Shown here: piece by piece, positions 19,917 to 28,846 of the stretch
How positions within the stretch are numbered: position 1 is the first letter of the stretch
Layout: the number at the start of each line of letters is the position of its first letter
Source of the DNA: Pseudolabrys sp.
Lineage (GTDB): Bacteria > Pseudomonadota > Alphaproteobacteria > Rhizobiales > Xanthobacteraceae
Reading direction: 5' to 3'
NCBI GenBank assembly: GCA_030684935.1
Contig: JAUXXH010000052.1
Span: forward strand, 1 to 64,000
DNA length: 64,000 nt
The notes under the pieces: generated by a model
The model's database searches: none
What the model was told of the DNA's origin: nothing
What the model saw: the letters and a program-made list of their open reading frames with translations, nothing else
Position numbers and translations under genes: made by a program

Positions 19917-20674
19917 CCGAACACCTCCGCCAGTTTCGTCATGAACGGCTCGTCCGTGAGGTCGAGCCGCAGCGGCGTCACCGAGATTTTCTTCTCGTTG
20001 AGCGCCGCCAGATCGCTGCCCAAGGCCGCGCCGGCATTGCCGCCGCGGCCGAAGGCGATCCAGAAATAGGGATTGCCGCGGCCGTCGTGACGCGGGTCGA
20101 TGCGCAGCAATTCCTGGTCGCGCTTGCCCTGCACCGTCACGGCGATGCCGGCAACATCGTCCGGCGCGCAGTCGGGAAAATTGACGTTGACCAGGACGTC
20201 GCGCGGCATGCCCTGCTTCATGACGCGGCGCACGATGTCGGGCGCGAACTTGACCGCGGTTTCCCAGAACGGCGCGTTCTTGCTGGCGAAGGCATAGGCC
20301 TGCGACAGCGCCAGCGACGGCACGCCCAGAACGGTGCCTTCCATGGCCGCGGCGACGGTGCCGGAATAGGTCACGTCCTCGGCGCAGTTGCGGCCGCGGT
20401 TGACGCCGGACAGCACCAGATCGGGCGGCTCCTTCATGATGTGGCGCACGCCCATGATGACGCAATCGGTCGGCGTGCCGCGCACCGCGAAATGCTTGTC
20501 GCCGACCTCGCGCAGCCGCAGCGGGTCGTTCAGCGACAGCGAATGCGACACGCCGGACTGGTCGGTCTCCGGCGCCACGATCCAGACATCGTCGGACAGC
20601 GCGCGGGCGATCATCTCGCAGGCGGCGAGGCCCGGCGCGTGAATGCCATCGTCATTGGTGACCAGAATGCGCAT
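19913..20674 (-). CDS. surE: 5'/3'-nucleotidase SurE
   Basis: Metal-dependent survival-protein nucleotidase (253 aa) that dephosphorylates nucleoside monophosphates. The N-terminal [15 protein letters not shown] gives the metal-binding Asp pair. [14 protein letters not shown] and [27 protein letters not shown] are the other active-site blocks. It is placed between serS and pcm as in many proteobacteria. It converges with the receiver gene, sharing the CTAG stop overlap. Confidence 0.96.
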   Translation of the reverse strand: MRILVTNDDGIHAPGLAACEMIARALSDDVWIVAPETDQSGVSHSLSLNDPLRLREVGDKHFAVRGTPTDCVIMGVRHIMKEPPDLVLSGVNRGRNCAEDVTYSGTVAAAMEGTVLGVPSLALSQAYAFASKNAPFWETAVKFAPDIVRRVMKQGMPRDVLVNVNFPDCAPDDVAGIAVTVQGKRDQELLRIDPRHDGRGNPYFWIAFGRGGNAGAALGSDLAALNEKKISVTPLRLDLTDEPFMTKLAEVFG

Positions 20675-20685
20675 GTCTCTTCCTT

Positions 20686-20820
20686 ATCCCTCCCCTGCAA
20701 GGGGAGGGTCGATTGCGCGCAGCGCAATCGGGGTGGGGTTATTTCTCCGCAACGAACCAATCCCCCACCCGGCCGCTCGCTTCGCTCGCGTCCACCCACC
20801 CCCTTCGGGGGAGGGATCAG
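20686..20820. repeat. Mosaic palindromic repeat (family B), copy 1
   Basis: The gap between serS and surE is filled by nested inverted repeats: CCCTCCCCTGCAAGGGGAGGG, then CGATTGCGCGCAGCGCAATCG followed by GGGGTGGGG, and a mirror part ending CCCCTTCGGGGGAGGGAT. The same modular arrangement, CCCTCCCCT-hairpin then CGGGGTGGGG, recurs at 22464-22584. Confidence 0.75.
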
Positions 20821-20847
20821 AAAGCAGAGGCCGGACGACGAACCGCA

Positions 20848-22398
20848 TCACGCCGTCTTCTCGATCTTTTTCATCCCGCCCATATACGGCTGCAACACGT
20901 CCGGCACGGCGATCGCGCCGTCGTCCTGCTGATAGGTTTCCATCACCGCGACCAGCGCGCGGCCGACGGCGACGCCGGAGCCGTTGAGGGTGTGGACGAA
21001 GGCCGGCTTGCCGTCCTTGCCGCGATAGCGCGCGTTCATGCGCCGCGCCTGGAAGTCGCCGCACACCGAGCAGCTCGAAATTTCGCGGTACATGTTCTGA
21101 CCCGGCAACCAGACCTCGATGTCGTAGGTTTTCTGCGAGGCGAAGCCCATGTCGCCGGTGCACAGCGTCATGACGCGGTAGTGCAGGTCGAGCTTCTTCA
21201 GGACCTCCTCGGCGCAGGCCAGCATGCGCTCGTGTTCCTCGCGCGCTTTTCCCGGCGTCGTGATCGAGACCAGTTCGACCTTGGTGAACTGGTGCTGGCG
21301 GATCATGCCGCGCGTGTCGCGCCCGGCCGCGCCCGCTTCGGCGCGGAAGCACGGCGTGCAGGCGGTGTATCGGCGGGGCAGCGAGTCTTCGTCGACGATG
21401 GACTCGCGGACGAGGTTGGTGAGGGGCACCTCGGCGGTGGGGATGAGCCAGCGGCTATCTTCGAAAATGGACTCAAGCGCTGCATTCTCAGACAAATATT
21501 TAGCAAGTTCAAATTCGGTGTTAAACGAATTGACGCCAAACGAGTCTAGAAATTCATTGATTTTTTCACTTTTTTCACCAGCAACATTGGATGAGCCCAA
21601 TGTATTCTTAATCAACTCAAACATTTTTGCGCTGGCTTCATGAAACGCAACAACGGACTCAGTCCGACTTTTGAGGCGCGCTTGCTCTTCGGCCTGCTGC
21701 TTCCTTTGAGCCGGCGTCAAAGTCCCGGAGACTGACATAAACTGATCGTGCATAAATTTCGGTAATTGCGCGGTTCCAAACATCGCCTCATCCCGCACCA
21801 ACAACGGCGGATTGACTTCGGTATAGCCGTGCTGGTCGGTATGCAGATCCAGCATGAACTGCCCCAACGCGCGCTCCATCCGCGCCAGGCCCTTCTGCAA
21901 CACCACAAAGCGCGCGCCGGACAGTTTCGCCGCGAGTTCGAAGTCCATCATGCCGAGCCCGGCGCCGAGATCGAAATGCTCCTTCGGCGTGAAGGCGTAG
22001 TCGCGCTTCCGGCCGGACACATGGTGCTCGATATTGCCGTGCTCGTCGGCGCCGTCCGGCACATCGGCGGCCGGCAAGTTCGGTATTTGCGCCAGCTCCT
22101 TGTCGAGCTCATCGCCGAACTCTTTCGCCTCGGCCTCGAGGGCCGGCATGGTCTCCTTGAGCTTGGCTACTTCTGCCATCAGCGCCTGCGCCGTGGCGTC
22201 ATCCTTCTTCGCCTTGGCGGCGCCAATCTCCTTCGACGCCGCGTTGCGGCGCGCCTGCGCCTGCTCGGACGCCAGGATGGCGGCGCGGCGCTTTTCGTCG
22301 AGCGCGATCAGCTTTTCCGCCAGCGGCTCCAGCCCGCGCCGGGCGAGGCCCTTGTCGAAGGCAGCGGCGTTGTCGCGAATCCATTTGATGTCGTGCAT
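20848..22398 (-). CDS. serS: Seryl-tRNA synthetase with a large in-frame insertion
   Basis: Charges tRNA-Ser (516 aa; the bacterial family is usually ~430). The N-terminal coiled-coil arm (~30-105), motif 1 region ([11 protein letters not shown], ~191), serine-binding TAE loop (PTAEVPLTN, ~320), motif 2 (CFRAEAG...RGMIRQHQF, ~350-371) and motif 3 ([10 protein letters not shown], 471-480) are all intact. Between LPKF (~215) and RWLIPT (~316) normal enzymes have only ~10-15 residues; here there are ~100. The DNA of the insert core (21481-21660) has 67 G/C of 180 nt, far below the surroundings. The frame is open, so the product is probably functional. Confidence 0.93.
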   Translation of the reverse strand: MHDIKWIRDNAAAFDKGLARRGLEPLAEKLIALDEKRRAAILASEQAQARRNAASKEIGAAKAKKDDATAQALMAEVAKLKETMPALEAEAKEFGDELDKELAQIPNLPAADVPDGADEHGNIEHHVSGRKRDYAFTPKEHFDLGAGLGMMDFELAAKLSGARFVVLQKGLARMERALGQFMLDLHTDQHGYTEVNPPLLVRDEAMFGTAQLPKFMHDQFMSVSGTLTPAQRKQQAEEQARLKSRTESVVAFHEASAKMFELIKNTLGSSNVAGEKSEKINEFLDSFGVNSFNTEFELAKYLSENAALESIFEDSRWLIPTAEVPLTNLVRESIVDEDSLPRRYTACTPCFRAEAGAAGRDTRGMIRQHQFTKVELVSITTPGKAREEHERMLACAEEVLKKLDLHYRVMTLCTGDMGFASQKTYDIEVWLPGQNMYREISSCSVCGDFQARRMNARYRGKDGKPAFVHTLNGSGVAVGRALVAVMETYQQDDGAIAVPDVLQPYMGGMKKIEKTA

Positions 22399-22463
22399 GG
22401 CGGGTTTCTTAGTCGGAAATGATGACTTGGGAAAGCGAGCGCTCGGCGCCCGCCATCTTCTTC

Positions 22464-22584
22464 ACCCTCCCCTGGAGGGGGAGGGTCGGCGCGTGAAACG
22501 CGCCGGGGTGGGGTGAACCGACACGCTGTCACCCCCTCCCGACGCGCGAAGCGGCGCGTCGACCTCCCCCCTCCAGGGGGAGGT
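22464..22584. repeat. Mosaic palindromic repeat (family B), copy 2
   Basis: Between tatC and serS. It contains CACCCTCCCCTGGAGGGGGA then GGGTCGGCGCGTGAAACGCG and CCGGGGTGGGG. After a spacer, the inverted counterpart includes GACGCGCGAAGCGGCGCGTC and CCTCCAGGGGGAGGT. Its order of modules matches copy 1 at 20686-20820. Confidence 0.75.
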
Positions 22585-22598
22585 AAAGAAAGAGCCCC

Positions 22599-23432
22599 CT
22601 ACTCCGCCGGCTTCGCGGGCGTCTCGGCGGCGTCGGCTTCGGCCGCGGCTTCCGCCGCCTTGGCGGTGACGTCGGCCTGCGCCTTCTTCTCGACCATGCG
22701 CACCGACCAGACCGAGCACTCGTAGAGGATCATCAGCGGAATCGCCAAAGACAGCTGGCTGATCACGTCCGGCGGCGTCAGCACCGCCGCCAGCACGAAG
22801 GCGCCGACGATGAAATAGCGCCGCTTGTCCTTGAGCTGCTGCGAGGTGATGACGCCGATGCGGCCGAGCAGCGTCAGGATCACCGGCAGCTGGAAGGCGA
22901 CGCCGAAGGCGAACACCAGCGTCATCATCAGCGACAGGTATTCGCCGACCTTCGGCAGCAGCGCGATGCTGGCGGCTTCCTCGCCGCCGGTCTGCTGCAT
23001 GCCGAGCGAGAACCGCACCAGCATCGGCATGACCAGGAAATAGACCACCGCCGAGCCGAGCGCGAAGAAGAACGGCGTCGCCACCAGATACGGCAGGAAG
23101 GCGTTGCGCTCGTGCTTGTAGAGGCCCGGCGCGACGAACATGTAGATCTGCCCGGCCACCACCGGGAACGACAGGAAGGCGGCGCCGAACATCGCCAGCT
23201 TCAACTGGGTAATGAAATACTCGAGCAGCGCGGTGTAGATGAATTTCGAGTTCTCCGCCCCGGCGATCCAGACGAAGGGCCAGACCAGGATGTTGTAGAT
23301 GTCCTTGGCGAAGAAGAAGCAGACCGCGAACATCACGCCGAACGCGATCACCGCCTTGATCAGCCGCGACCGCAGCTCGACCAGATGGTCCATCAACGGC
23401 GCCTTGGTGGCTTCGATGTCTTCCGTGCTCAC
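22599..23432 (-). CDS. tatC: Sec-independent translocase subunit TatC
   Basis: Polytopic inner-membrane receptor of the twin-arginine export system (277 aa, six helices). Conserved parts are [16 protein letters not shown] at the N-terminus, [24 protein letters not shown], and [17 protein letters not shown]. The C-terminal ~30 residues are an Ala/Glu-rich tail. The GTG start overlaps the tatB stop (GTGA at 23432-23429), so the two are translationally coupled. Confidence 0.97.
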   Translation of the reverse strand: MSTEDIEATKAPLMDHLVELRSRLIKAVIAFGVMFAVCFFFAKDIYNILVWPFVWIAGAENSKFIYTALLEYFITQLKLAMFGAAFLSFPVVAGQIYMFVAPGLYKHERNAFLPYLVATPFFFALGSAVVYFLVMPMLVRFSLGMQQTGGEEAASIALLPKVGEYLSLMMTLVFAFGVAFQLPVILTLLGRIGVITSQQLKDKRRYFIVGAFVLAAVLTPPDVISQLSLAIPLMILYECSVWSVRMVEKKAQADVTAKAAEAAAEADAAETPAKPAE

Positions 23433-23950
23433 GCGCTGCCCCCGGCCTGTTTCGCGGCCGGCGGTTCAACCGCCGCGGTCTCGGGAGGCGCCGGCTCAGC
23501 CGGCGCGAAGTCGGCATTGGTGACCGGCGGCGGCGCCTCGGGCAGCGGCACGTCGATCATCGGCGCGTGGCCGTCCGGCGTCGGCAGCGCGGAAGGCGCC
23601 GGCGCGGTGTGGATCTCGGGCGGCTCACCGGTGCTGGTCAGCGGCTTGATCTCCGCCGTCGTCGCCAGCGGATCGTGGTTGGTGAAGCGCTCGATATCCT
23701 TCTGGGTATCGGCGAGCGGATCGTAATTGGTGATGGAATTCTTGAAGTCGCTGGCCTGCTTCTGCAGGTCGGACAATTCGGCCTCGCGCAGCGCTTCCTG
23801 GAACTGGCCCTGGAATTCGTTGGCCATGCGCCGGATCTTGCCCATGAACTGGCCGATCGAGCGCAGGACGGTCGGCAGTTCCTTGGGTCCGATGGCAATC
23901 AGCGCGACGATGCCGATAACGACGATCTCGCCCCAGGCAAAATTGAACAT
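23429..23950 (-). CDS. tatB: Sec-independent translocase subunit TatB
   Basis: Single-span receptor partner of TatC (173 aa). It has an N-terminal membrane helix ([23 protein letters not shown]) with the TatB-specific acidic residue and the [10 protein letters not shown] hinge, then a long amphipathic helix ([23 protein letters not shown]) and an acidic, Pro-rich tail. It lies between tatA (74 nt upstream) and tatC (4-nt overlap). Confidence 0.95.
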   Translation of the reverse strand: MFNFAWGEIVVIGIVALIAIGPKELPTVLRSIGQFMGKIRRMANEFQGQFQEALREAELSDLQKQASDFKNSITNYDPLADTQKDIERFTNHDPLATTAEIKPLTSTGEPPEIHTAPAPSALPTPDGHAPMIDVPLPEAPPPVTNADFAPAEPAPPETAAVEPPAAKQAGGSA

Positions 23951-24024
23951 AGCAGGATCAACTCCCGGTCACCCGCGTCGCGAAACCCGCGCGGCGGCCG
24001 TGCGGCGAAGACGCGGACGATGCT

Positions 24025-24264
24025 TTACGAGCGCACGCTCTCGGCGCGCCGTTCGGCTTCCGTCTTGGTCGCGGTGCCCTCGATCGACTTGGCCGGCTCG
24101 GGGTTGGCTTCCGCGGTCTTCTCGTCTTCGGTCATGCCCTTCTTGAAGGCCTTGATGCCCTGGGCGAAGTCGCCCATCAGCCCGGAAATCTTGCCGCGGC
24201 CGCCGAACAGCACCATCACGACCAGAAGAACGATCAACCAGTGCCACAAGCTAAAGGTACCCAT
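24025..24264 (-). CDS. tatA: Sec-independent translocase subunit TatA
   Basis: Pore-forming component of the Tat system (79 aa). The N-terminus [21 protein letters not shown], then the hinge [25 protein letters not shown], is typical, followed by a charged tail. I chose the ATG at 24262-24264: GGAGGG lies 8 nt upstream and the family starts at this Met. A GTG three codons earlier is the alternative. It heads tatA-tatB-tatC. Confidence 0.95.
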   Translation of the reverse strand: MGTFSLWHWLIVLLVVMVLFGGRGKISGLMGDFAQGIKAFKKGMTEDEKTAEANPEPAKSIEGTATKTEAERRAESVRS

Positions 24265-24445
24265 CGGACTCACCCTCCGCAGCGACGGGCCTGTTCAGCG
24301 CGCGTCCCGCCTATGATTTGACAGAGAAACTAGGCCCCGGAAGCGGCAAAAACAAGGACTACCGGCGGCCCCTTTGCTGCATCAGGGACGGCGCAATGTC
24401 GCGCTAAGGGGCGGAAGTTGCTTAATTTTGGCCGCAGCACGGCCG

Positions 24446-24521
24446 CTCATTCCCGCGCAAGCGGGAATCCAGTTCTTGCTTTTAGCCTAAAGAGCTGGAT
24501 CCCCGCTTCCGCGGGGACGAA
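24446..24521. repeat. REP-like palindromic repeat (family C), copy 1
   Basis: Two hairpins point at each other: CATTCCCGCGCAAGCGGGAA then TCCAG on the left and CTGGATCCCCGCTTCCGCGG then GGACGA on the right. A near-identical element occurs at 54797-54876. It lies in the 294-bp gap between scpB and tatA, where I see no gene; the rest of the gap should carry any tat promoter. Confidence 0.85.
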
Positions 24522-24558
24522 CGGAGGATGCTGCTCCGCAGCGGCCGGCAGCCGGTGC

Positions 24559-25407
24559 CTACTTGTCTTCGTCCGGCTCCGCCGCAGGCGAGGCCTCAGC
24601 CATCGCCTCGGCTACACCCTCCGCCTGCGCGTCCGGCGCAGGCGCCAGCCCAAGGTCGAGATCGCCGGGTTCCAGCGGGTCTTCGTCGTCGCGCAGGGTC
24701 GAATCATCAGAGGGAATCGGCACACCGAAACCGGACGGCAGATTGCCGTCGAGCAGGCCGGCGCCCTTGAGTTCGTCGAGGCCCGGCAGGTCGGCCACCT
24801 CTTCCAGGCCGAAATGCGACAGGAAGCCTTCGGTGGTGCCGTAGGTGATCGGCCGGCCCGGCGCCTTGCGGCGGCCGCGCGGCCGGATCCAGCCGGTCTT
24901 GAGCAGCACGTCGAGCGTGCCGGCCGCCGCCTGCACGCCGCGCACTTCCTCGATCTCGGCGCGGGTGACCGGCTGGTGGTAGGCGATGATCGCCAGCGTC
25001 TCGATCGCCGCGCGCGACAGCTTGCGGGTCTCGACGGTGTTCTTGGTCAACAGCCAGGACAGATCGCCGGCGGTGCGGAAGGTCCACTTGCGGCCGATCT
25101 TCACCAGGTTGACGCCGCGGGTCGCATATTCGGCCTGCAGCGCCGCCAGCGCCTGCTTGAGATTGACGCCGACCGGCAGCGGCCGCGACAGCGTCGCCTC
25201 GTCGAGCGGCTCGCCGGCGGCAAACAGCAACGCTTCGAGCAGCCGCAATTCGTCCGGCCGCGCGGCCGGTTCGCCCGGCGCGTCGTGCGTCACCGCCTCG
25301 ACCACGACTTCGGCTGCGGACACCTCAACCACCTCGATCGCCTCCGGCGTTTCCGTCTCCGGCTGGTCGTTCGGCACAATCACCAGTTTTTTGGCCGCGC
25401 TCGGCAT
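24559..25407 (-). CDS. scpB: Segregation and condensation protein B (ScpB)
   Basis: Winged-helix kleisin-partner subunit of the SMC-ScpAB condensin (282 aa). The core spans ~52-200: RLLEALLFAAGEPLDEATLSRPL, TRKLSRAAIETLAIIAYHQPVTRAEIEEVRGV and GRPITYGTTEGFLSHFGLEEVADLP. Acidic N- and C-terminal extensions flank it, as is common in Rhizobiales. The start MPSAAKK (25405-25407) has AGGAG 9-10 nt upstream. It follows scpA by 13 nt. Confidence 0.95.
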   Translation of the reverse strand: MPSAAKKLVIVPNDQPETETPEAIEVVEVSAAEVVVEAVTHDAPGEPAARPDELRLLEALLFAAGEPLDEATLSRPLPVGVNLKQALAALQAEYATRGVNLVKIGRKWTFRTAGDLSWLLTKNTVETRKLSRAAIETLAIIAYHQPVTRAEIEEVRGVQAAAGTLDVLLKTGWIRPRGRRKAPGRPITYGTTEGFLSHFGLEEVADLPGLDELKGAGLLDGNLPSGFGVPIPSDDSTLRDDEDPLEPGDLDLGLAPAPDAQAEGVAEAMAEASPAAEPDEDK

Positions 25408-25420
25408 GGTCTCGGACTCC

Positions 25421-26254
25421 TTATGCGTTTTCTTGTGCGTCATGCGACGATGCGTTTCCATTCCCGCCGATGCGCTTGCGCATGTAGAGCGGCGAGAACG
25501 CCTCTTTCTGGTGGATTTCGGCCTGCCCGTCGCGCACCAGTTCGAGCGCGGAGGCAAAAGACGACGCGAACACCGTCGCCGCGAAAGCCGGCTCCACCAC
25601 ATAGCTGAGCAGGAACTGGTCGACGCGCGACCAGTCGGACGACTGGCCGATCAGGCGCTCCAGCGCGCCGCGCGCCTCGGCCAGCGACCACACCGTGCGC
25701 TTCTTGAAGCTGACGCGCGACAGCACGGTGCGCTGGCGCTGGCTGGCATAGGCACTGAGCAGGTCGTACAGCGTGGCGGTGTATTCCGGCGTCTTCACCT
25801 CGGCGATCGGCTCCGGCAGGCCGCGCGCGAACACATCGCGGTTGAGCTGCGGCCGCTCCATCAGCTTGGTGGCGAAGTCGCGGAGCGCCTCCAGCCGGCG
25901 CAGCCGGTTGGCCAGCGCCAGGGCCATGTCCTCGGCGCTCGGCCCCTCGCCGGGCGCCGCCTCCGGCAGCAGCAGCCGCGATTTCAGGTAGGCGAGCCAG
26001 GCCGCCATCACCAGATAATCGGCGGCCAGTTCGAGCCGCAGCTTGCGCGCCGCCTCGACGAAAACGAGATACTGGTCGGCCAGCGCCAGTATCGAGATCT
26101 TCGACAGATCGACCTTCTGCTGCCGCGCCAGAGCCAGCAGCAGATCGAGCGGCCCTTCGAAGCCCTCGACATCGACGATCATCGCCGGCTCGTTGTCGGC
26201 GCGATCGGTCGCCAGCGTCGCGGCCAGCTTGGCGTCGAATTCGGCGGCTTTCAT
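25421..26254 (-). CDS. scpA: Segregation and condensation protein A (ScpA)
   Basis: Kleisin subunit of the bacterial condensin (277 aa). The N-terminal domain VEGFEGPLDLLLALARQQKVDLSKISILALADQYL and the helical AADYLVMAAWLAYLKSRLLLP are diagnostic. The C-terminal winged helix (VVEPAFAATVFASSFASALELVRDG, FSPLYMRKR) binds the SMC head. The start overlaps the nagZ stop by 4 nt (ATGA at 26254-26251), so it is coupled to nagZ. Confidence 0.95.
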   Translation of the reverse strand: MKAAEFDAKLAATLATDRADNEPAMIVDVEGFEGPLDLLLALARQQKVDLSKISILALADQYLVFVEAARKLRLELAADYLVMAAWLAYLKSRLLLPEAAPGEGPSAEDMALALANRLRRLEALRDFATKLMERPQLNRDVFARGLPEPIAEVKTPEYTATLYDLLSAYASQRQRTVLSRVSFKKRTVWSLAEARGALERLIGQSSDWSRVDQFLLSYVVEPAFAATVFASSFASALELVRDGQAEIHQKEAFSPLYMRKRIGGNGNASSHDAQENA

Positions 26255-27276
26255 GTGGCTGTCATCCGTTGCGACCCGATCATGCCGGCGAAGGTTTCGC
26301 GCGCGGCGGCGATGTCGAAGTCCTGCGGCGTGCGGCGGGCGGCCAGCGCGGCGGCGGCGCGCTGCGCGGCCAGCCCCGACAGCTCCGGCGCTTCCGCGGC
26401 CACAGCGACCATCTCGTCGAGCTTGCCGTTGCAGTGGAGCACGATGTCGCAACCGGCCTTGAGCGAGGCGCGGCTGCGCTCGGCAATGCTGCCGGACAGC
26501 GCATTCATGGAAACGTCGTCGCTCATCAACAATCCCTGGAAGCCGATAAAGCCGCGAATCACTTGACCTACCATTGTGACCGAAGTGGTGGCCGGCGCGA
26601 TGGGGTCGATGGCGCTAAACACAACATGTGCGGTCATGCCGAGCGGTAAATGCGCCAGCGGCCGGAACGCGGCGAAATCGGTCGCTTCCAGCGTCGCCCT
26701 GTCGGTATCGACCACCGGCAAATTGTGATGGCTGTCGGCGCCGGCGCGGCCATGGCCTGGCAGGTGCTTGAGTACCGGCAGCACGCCCCCGGCCAGCAGG
26801 CCTTCCGCCACGGCGGCGGCGATGGCTGCGACCTTGCCCGGTTCGGTGCCGTAGGCGCGGTCGCCGATGACCGGATCGCCGCCGGGCACCGGTACGTCCG
26901 CAATCGGCAGGCAGTCGACATCGATGCCGATTGCCTTCAGATCGGCGGCAATGAGGTGACCCGCCAGGCGCGCCGTCGACAGGCCCATCGCCGGGTTGCG
27001 GTCGTAGAGGTCGCCATAGCGGGCGCCGGGCGGATAGGCCGGCCAATGCGGCGGCCCGAGGCGCTGCACGCGGCCGCCCTCCTGGTCCACCAGAACGGGC
27101 GCCTCACGGCCGACGATATCGCGGAATGAACGAACGAGATCAGAGACTTGATGCGGATCGCTGATGTTGCGCGCGAACACGATCAGGCCCCACGGCCGGG
27201 ACTCGCGCAAAAAGGCACGCTCCGCGGCGGTAATGGTGAGGCCGGAAAGGCCGGTAATGAATGCGCGTGCCGCCAT
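26251..27276 (-). CDS. nagZ: Beta-N-acetylhexosaminidase NagZ
   Basis: Cytoplasmic GH3 enzyme (341 aa) that removes GlcNAc from anhydromuropeptides during peptidoglycan recycling. Key blocks are VDQEGGRVQRLGPP, VLKHLPGHGRAGADSHHNLP (the mobile His/Asp catalytic loop) and MSDDVSMNAL containing the nucleophile Asp. The start is the ATG at 27274-27276; a GTG two codons upstream is possible. The order nagZ-scpA-scpB is conserved in alphaproteobacteria. Confidence 0.95.
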   Translation of the reverse strand: MAARAFITGLSGLTITAAERAFLRESRPWGLIVFARNISDPHQVSDLVRSFRDIVGREAPVLVDQEGGRVQRLGPPHWPAYPPGARYGDLYDRNPAMGLSTARLAGHLIAADLKAIGIDVDCLPIADVPVPGGDPVIGDRAYGTEPGKVAAIAAAVAEGLLAGGVLPVLKHLPGHGRAGADSHHNLPVVDTDRATLEATDFAAFRPLAHLPLGMTAHVVFSAIDPIAPATTSVTMVGQVIRGFIGFQGLLMSDDVSMNALSGSIAERSRASLKAGCDIVLHCNGKLDEMVAVAAEAPELSGLAAQRAAAALAARRTPQDFDIAAARETFAGMIGSQRMTAT

Positions 27277-27321
27277 CGGCACGGATTAGCCCCTTGGCGC
27301 GCCGAGGGTCAAATCAGCCTG

Positions 27322-28782
27322 TTAATTCTTCTGGACGATGCACTGGCCGCCGGCGGCCTTCAGGCTGGAACACAGGCCTGTTGCGTCCGAGCCATTGGCG
27401 AAGGGCCCGACCATGGCGCGGTAGTAGATGCCCTTGTCGCCCAGATCGACGCGGCGAACCAGCACCTGCTGATTGCCAAGCTGCTCGGGGAAACGGCTCT
27501 GCAGGGCCCGGAACGCCGACTGCGCCTCGGCTTCGCTGCGCTGCGACGACAGCTGCACGGCAAAACCGCCGGTCGCACCGCTGGCGGCCGGCGCAAGCTG
27601 GGTCGGCGCCGAAGCGGTGCGGGCCGGCGGTGCCGGAGCGCGCGGCGCGGCGGCATTCGGTGCGAGAGACAGCGGTGCGTTGCTGGGCGCCGCGGCCTGC
27701 TGCTGCACCGGCGGCGGCGCCGGCTGCGGGGCCTGCTGGCGCGGCGCGGCTTGCGGGCGTGTCATGTCGACATCGGCGGACGGCTGCGAATTGGGCCGGG
27801 CCGGGGTGATATTGACCACCCGTGGCGGCGTCGACGCCGTCGTCGGCGACGGTGCCGGCATCGCATTGGCTGCCGGAGCGCCGACCTGGTCGGGCATAAT
27901 GGAAATCGTGCGAACCCGTTTCGGCTCGGCGCCGACCACACCGCTGCCCAGCACCGGCTGATCCTGCACCGGCGCCTGCGGCGGCGGGAAGCCGTTGCCC
28001 GCGGTGCGGTTGACGTCGACCGGCGTCTCCTGGCGCGACACCAGGCGCTCGCCGGCTCCGCCTTCGTTGACGCGGTCGGTAATCTGCTTGTTCGGGTCCT
28101 TGTTGGCGACAGCCGCCGGCACGATCTTGCTCGGCGCAGTTTCCGCCTTTATGACCGGCGGCGGGCCGCTCGAGCCTGACGAGCCGAAGATCGCCCGATA
28201 ACCGAAAGCGCCGGCGGTGCCGACGACGGCCAAGGCGAAAATGCCGGCAATGACGACGATGCCGGTGCGGCGCCGCGACGGCGGCACGTCGTCATACGGG
28301 TCTTGCTGATGATCGCGCTGATAGGGATCGGTCTCGTAGCCGCCATCGGCGGCATCCTGATAGGCAGGAACCTCCTGATAGGCCGGCAATTCGTTTTCGA
28401 CCTGGTACAGATCGTTGCCGGTGGCAAGCGGTGCGCTGCCGTAGGTCTGCCGGCCGTAACCGGCCGGCGTGTAAGGCGGTACTTCCGGCAGCGGCAATTG
28501 CGGCTCAGCATCCTGCGCGGCATAAAAATCGCGGTCGCTCAGCGCACTCGGCGTTCTTGCCACGGATTCGGCCGGGCGCGGCGCATATTCGATCGGCGCG
28601 GGTTGCTGCGACGCGGTTGATCGCGACGCCGACTGGCGCGCGTTGTGACGGCCGAATTCGGAAAATGGATCGGTCTGTCCAATCAGACGGGCCAGCTCGG
28701 CGAGCGGGTCACTGCCCGGCGCCGACGCGTCCGGGCGCGCCTGGTTGGAACGAAAAGGTCGTTGGCTTTGGTCGTCCGCCAT
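27322..28782 (-). CDS. SPOR-domain inner-membrane protein
   Basis: A bitopic protein of 486 aa. The cytoplasmic N-terminus (~165 residues) is Asp/Tyr/Pro-rich and low-complexity. One membrane helix follows at ~170-195 (TGIVVIAGIFALAVVGTAGAFGYRAIF), then a long Pro/Ala-rich periplasmic linker. The C-terminal SPOR domain (~404-486) runs from GGFAVQLSSQRSEAEAQSAF to AAGGQCIVQKN. SPOR domains bind denuded glycan strands at the septum. It lies between argS and nagZ, a position conserved in this order, which supports a role in division or peptidoglycan turnover. Confidence 0.9.
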   Translation of the reverse strand: MADDQSQRPFRSNQARPDASAPGSDPLAELARLIGQTDPFSEFGRHNARQSASRSTASQQPAPIEYAPRPAESVARTPSALSDRDFYAAQDAEPQLPLPEVPPYTPAGYGRQTYGSAPLATGNDLYQVENELPAYQEVPAYQDAADGGYETDPYQRDHQQDPYDDVPPSRRRTGIVVIAGIFALAVVGTAGAFGYRAIFGSSGSSGPPPVIKAETAPSKIVPAAVANKDPNKQITDRVNEGGAGERLVSRQETPVDVNRTAGNGFPPPQAPVQDQPVLGSGVVGAEPKRVRTISIMPDQVGAPAANAMPAPSPTTASTPPRVVNITPARPNSQPSADVDMTRPQAAPRQQAPQPAPPPVQQQAAAPSNAPLSLAPNAAAPRAPAPPARTASAPTQLAPAASGATGGFAVQLSSQRSEAEAQSAFRALQSRFPEQLGNQQVLVRRVDLGDKGIYYRAMVGPFANGSDATGLCSSLKAAGGQCIVQKN

Positions 28783-28846
28783 TCGGTCCCCGATTTTTGC
28801 CGATCATTGGCTCGTCCGCCGCGGGACGTTTTCCCCCACGAACAGC

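Noticed and set aside
21224-21643. A plus-strand open frame over the AT-rich serS insert as an independent small gene.
   Set aside because: It extends into conserved serS sequence, has no Shine-Dalgarno and shows no protein-like features. The insert reads in frame with serS.
20686-22584. The G/C-rich tandem palindromes as a CRISPR array.
   Set aside because: The units are inverted and mosaic, not regularly spaced direct repeats with unique spacers, and no cas gene is present.
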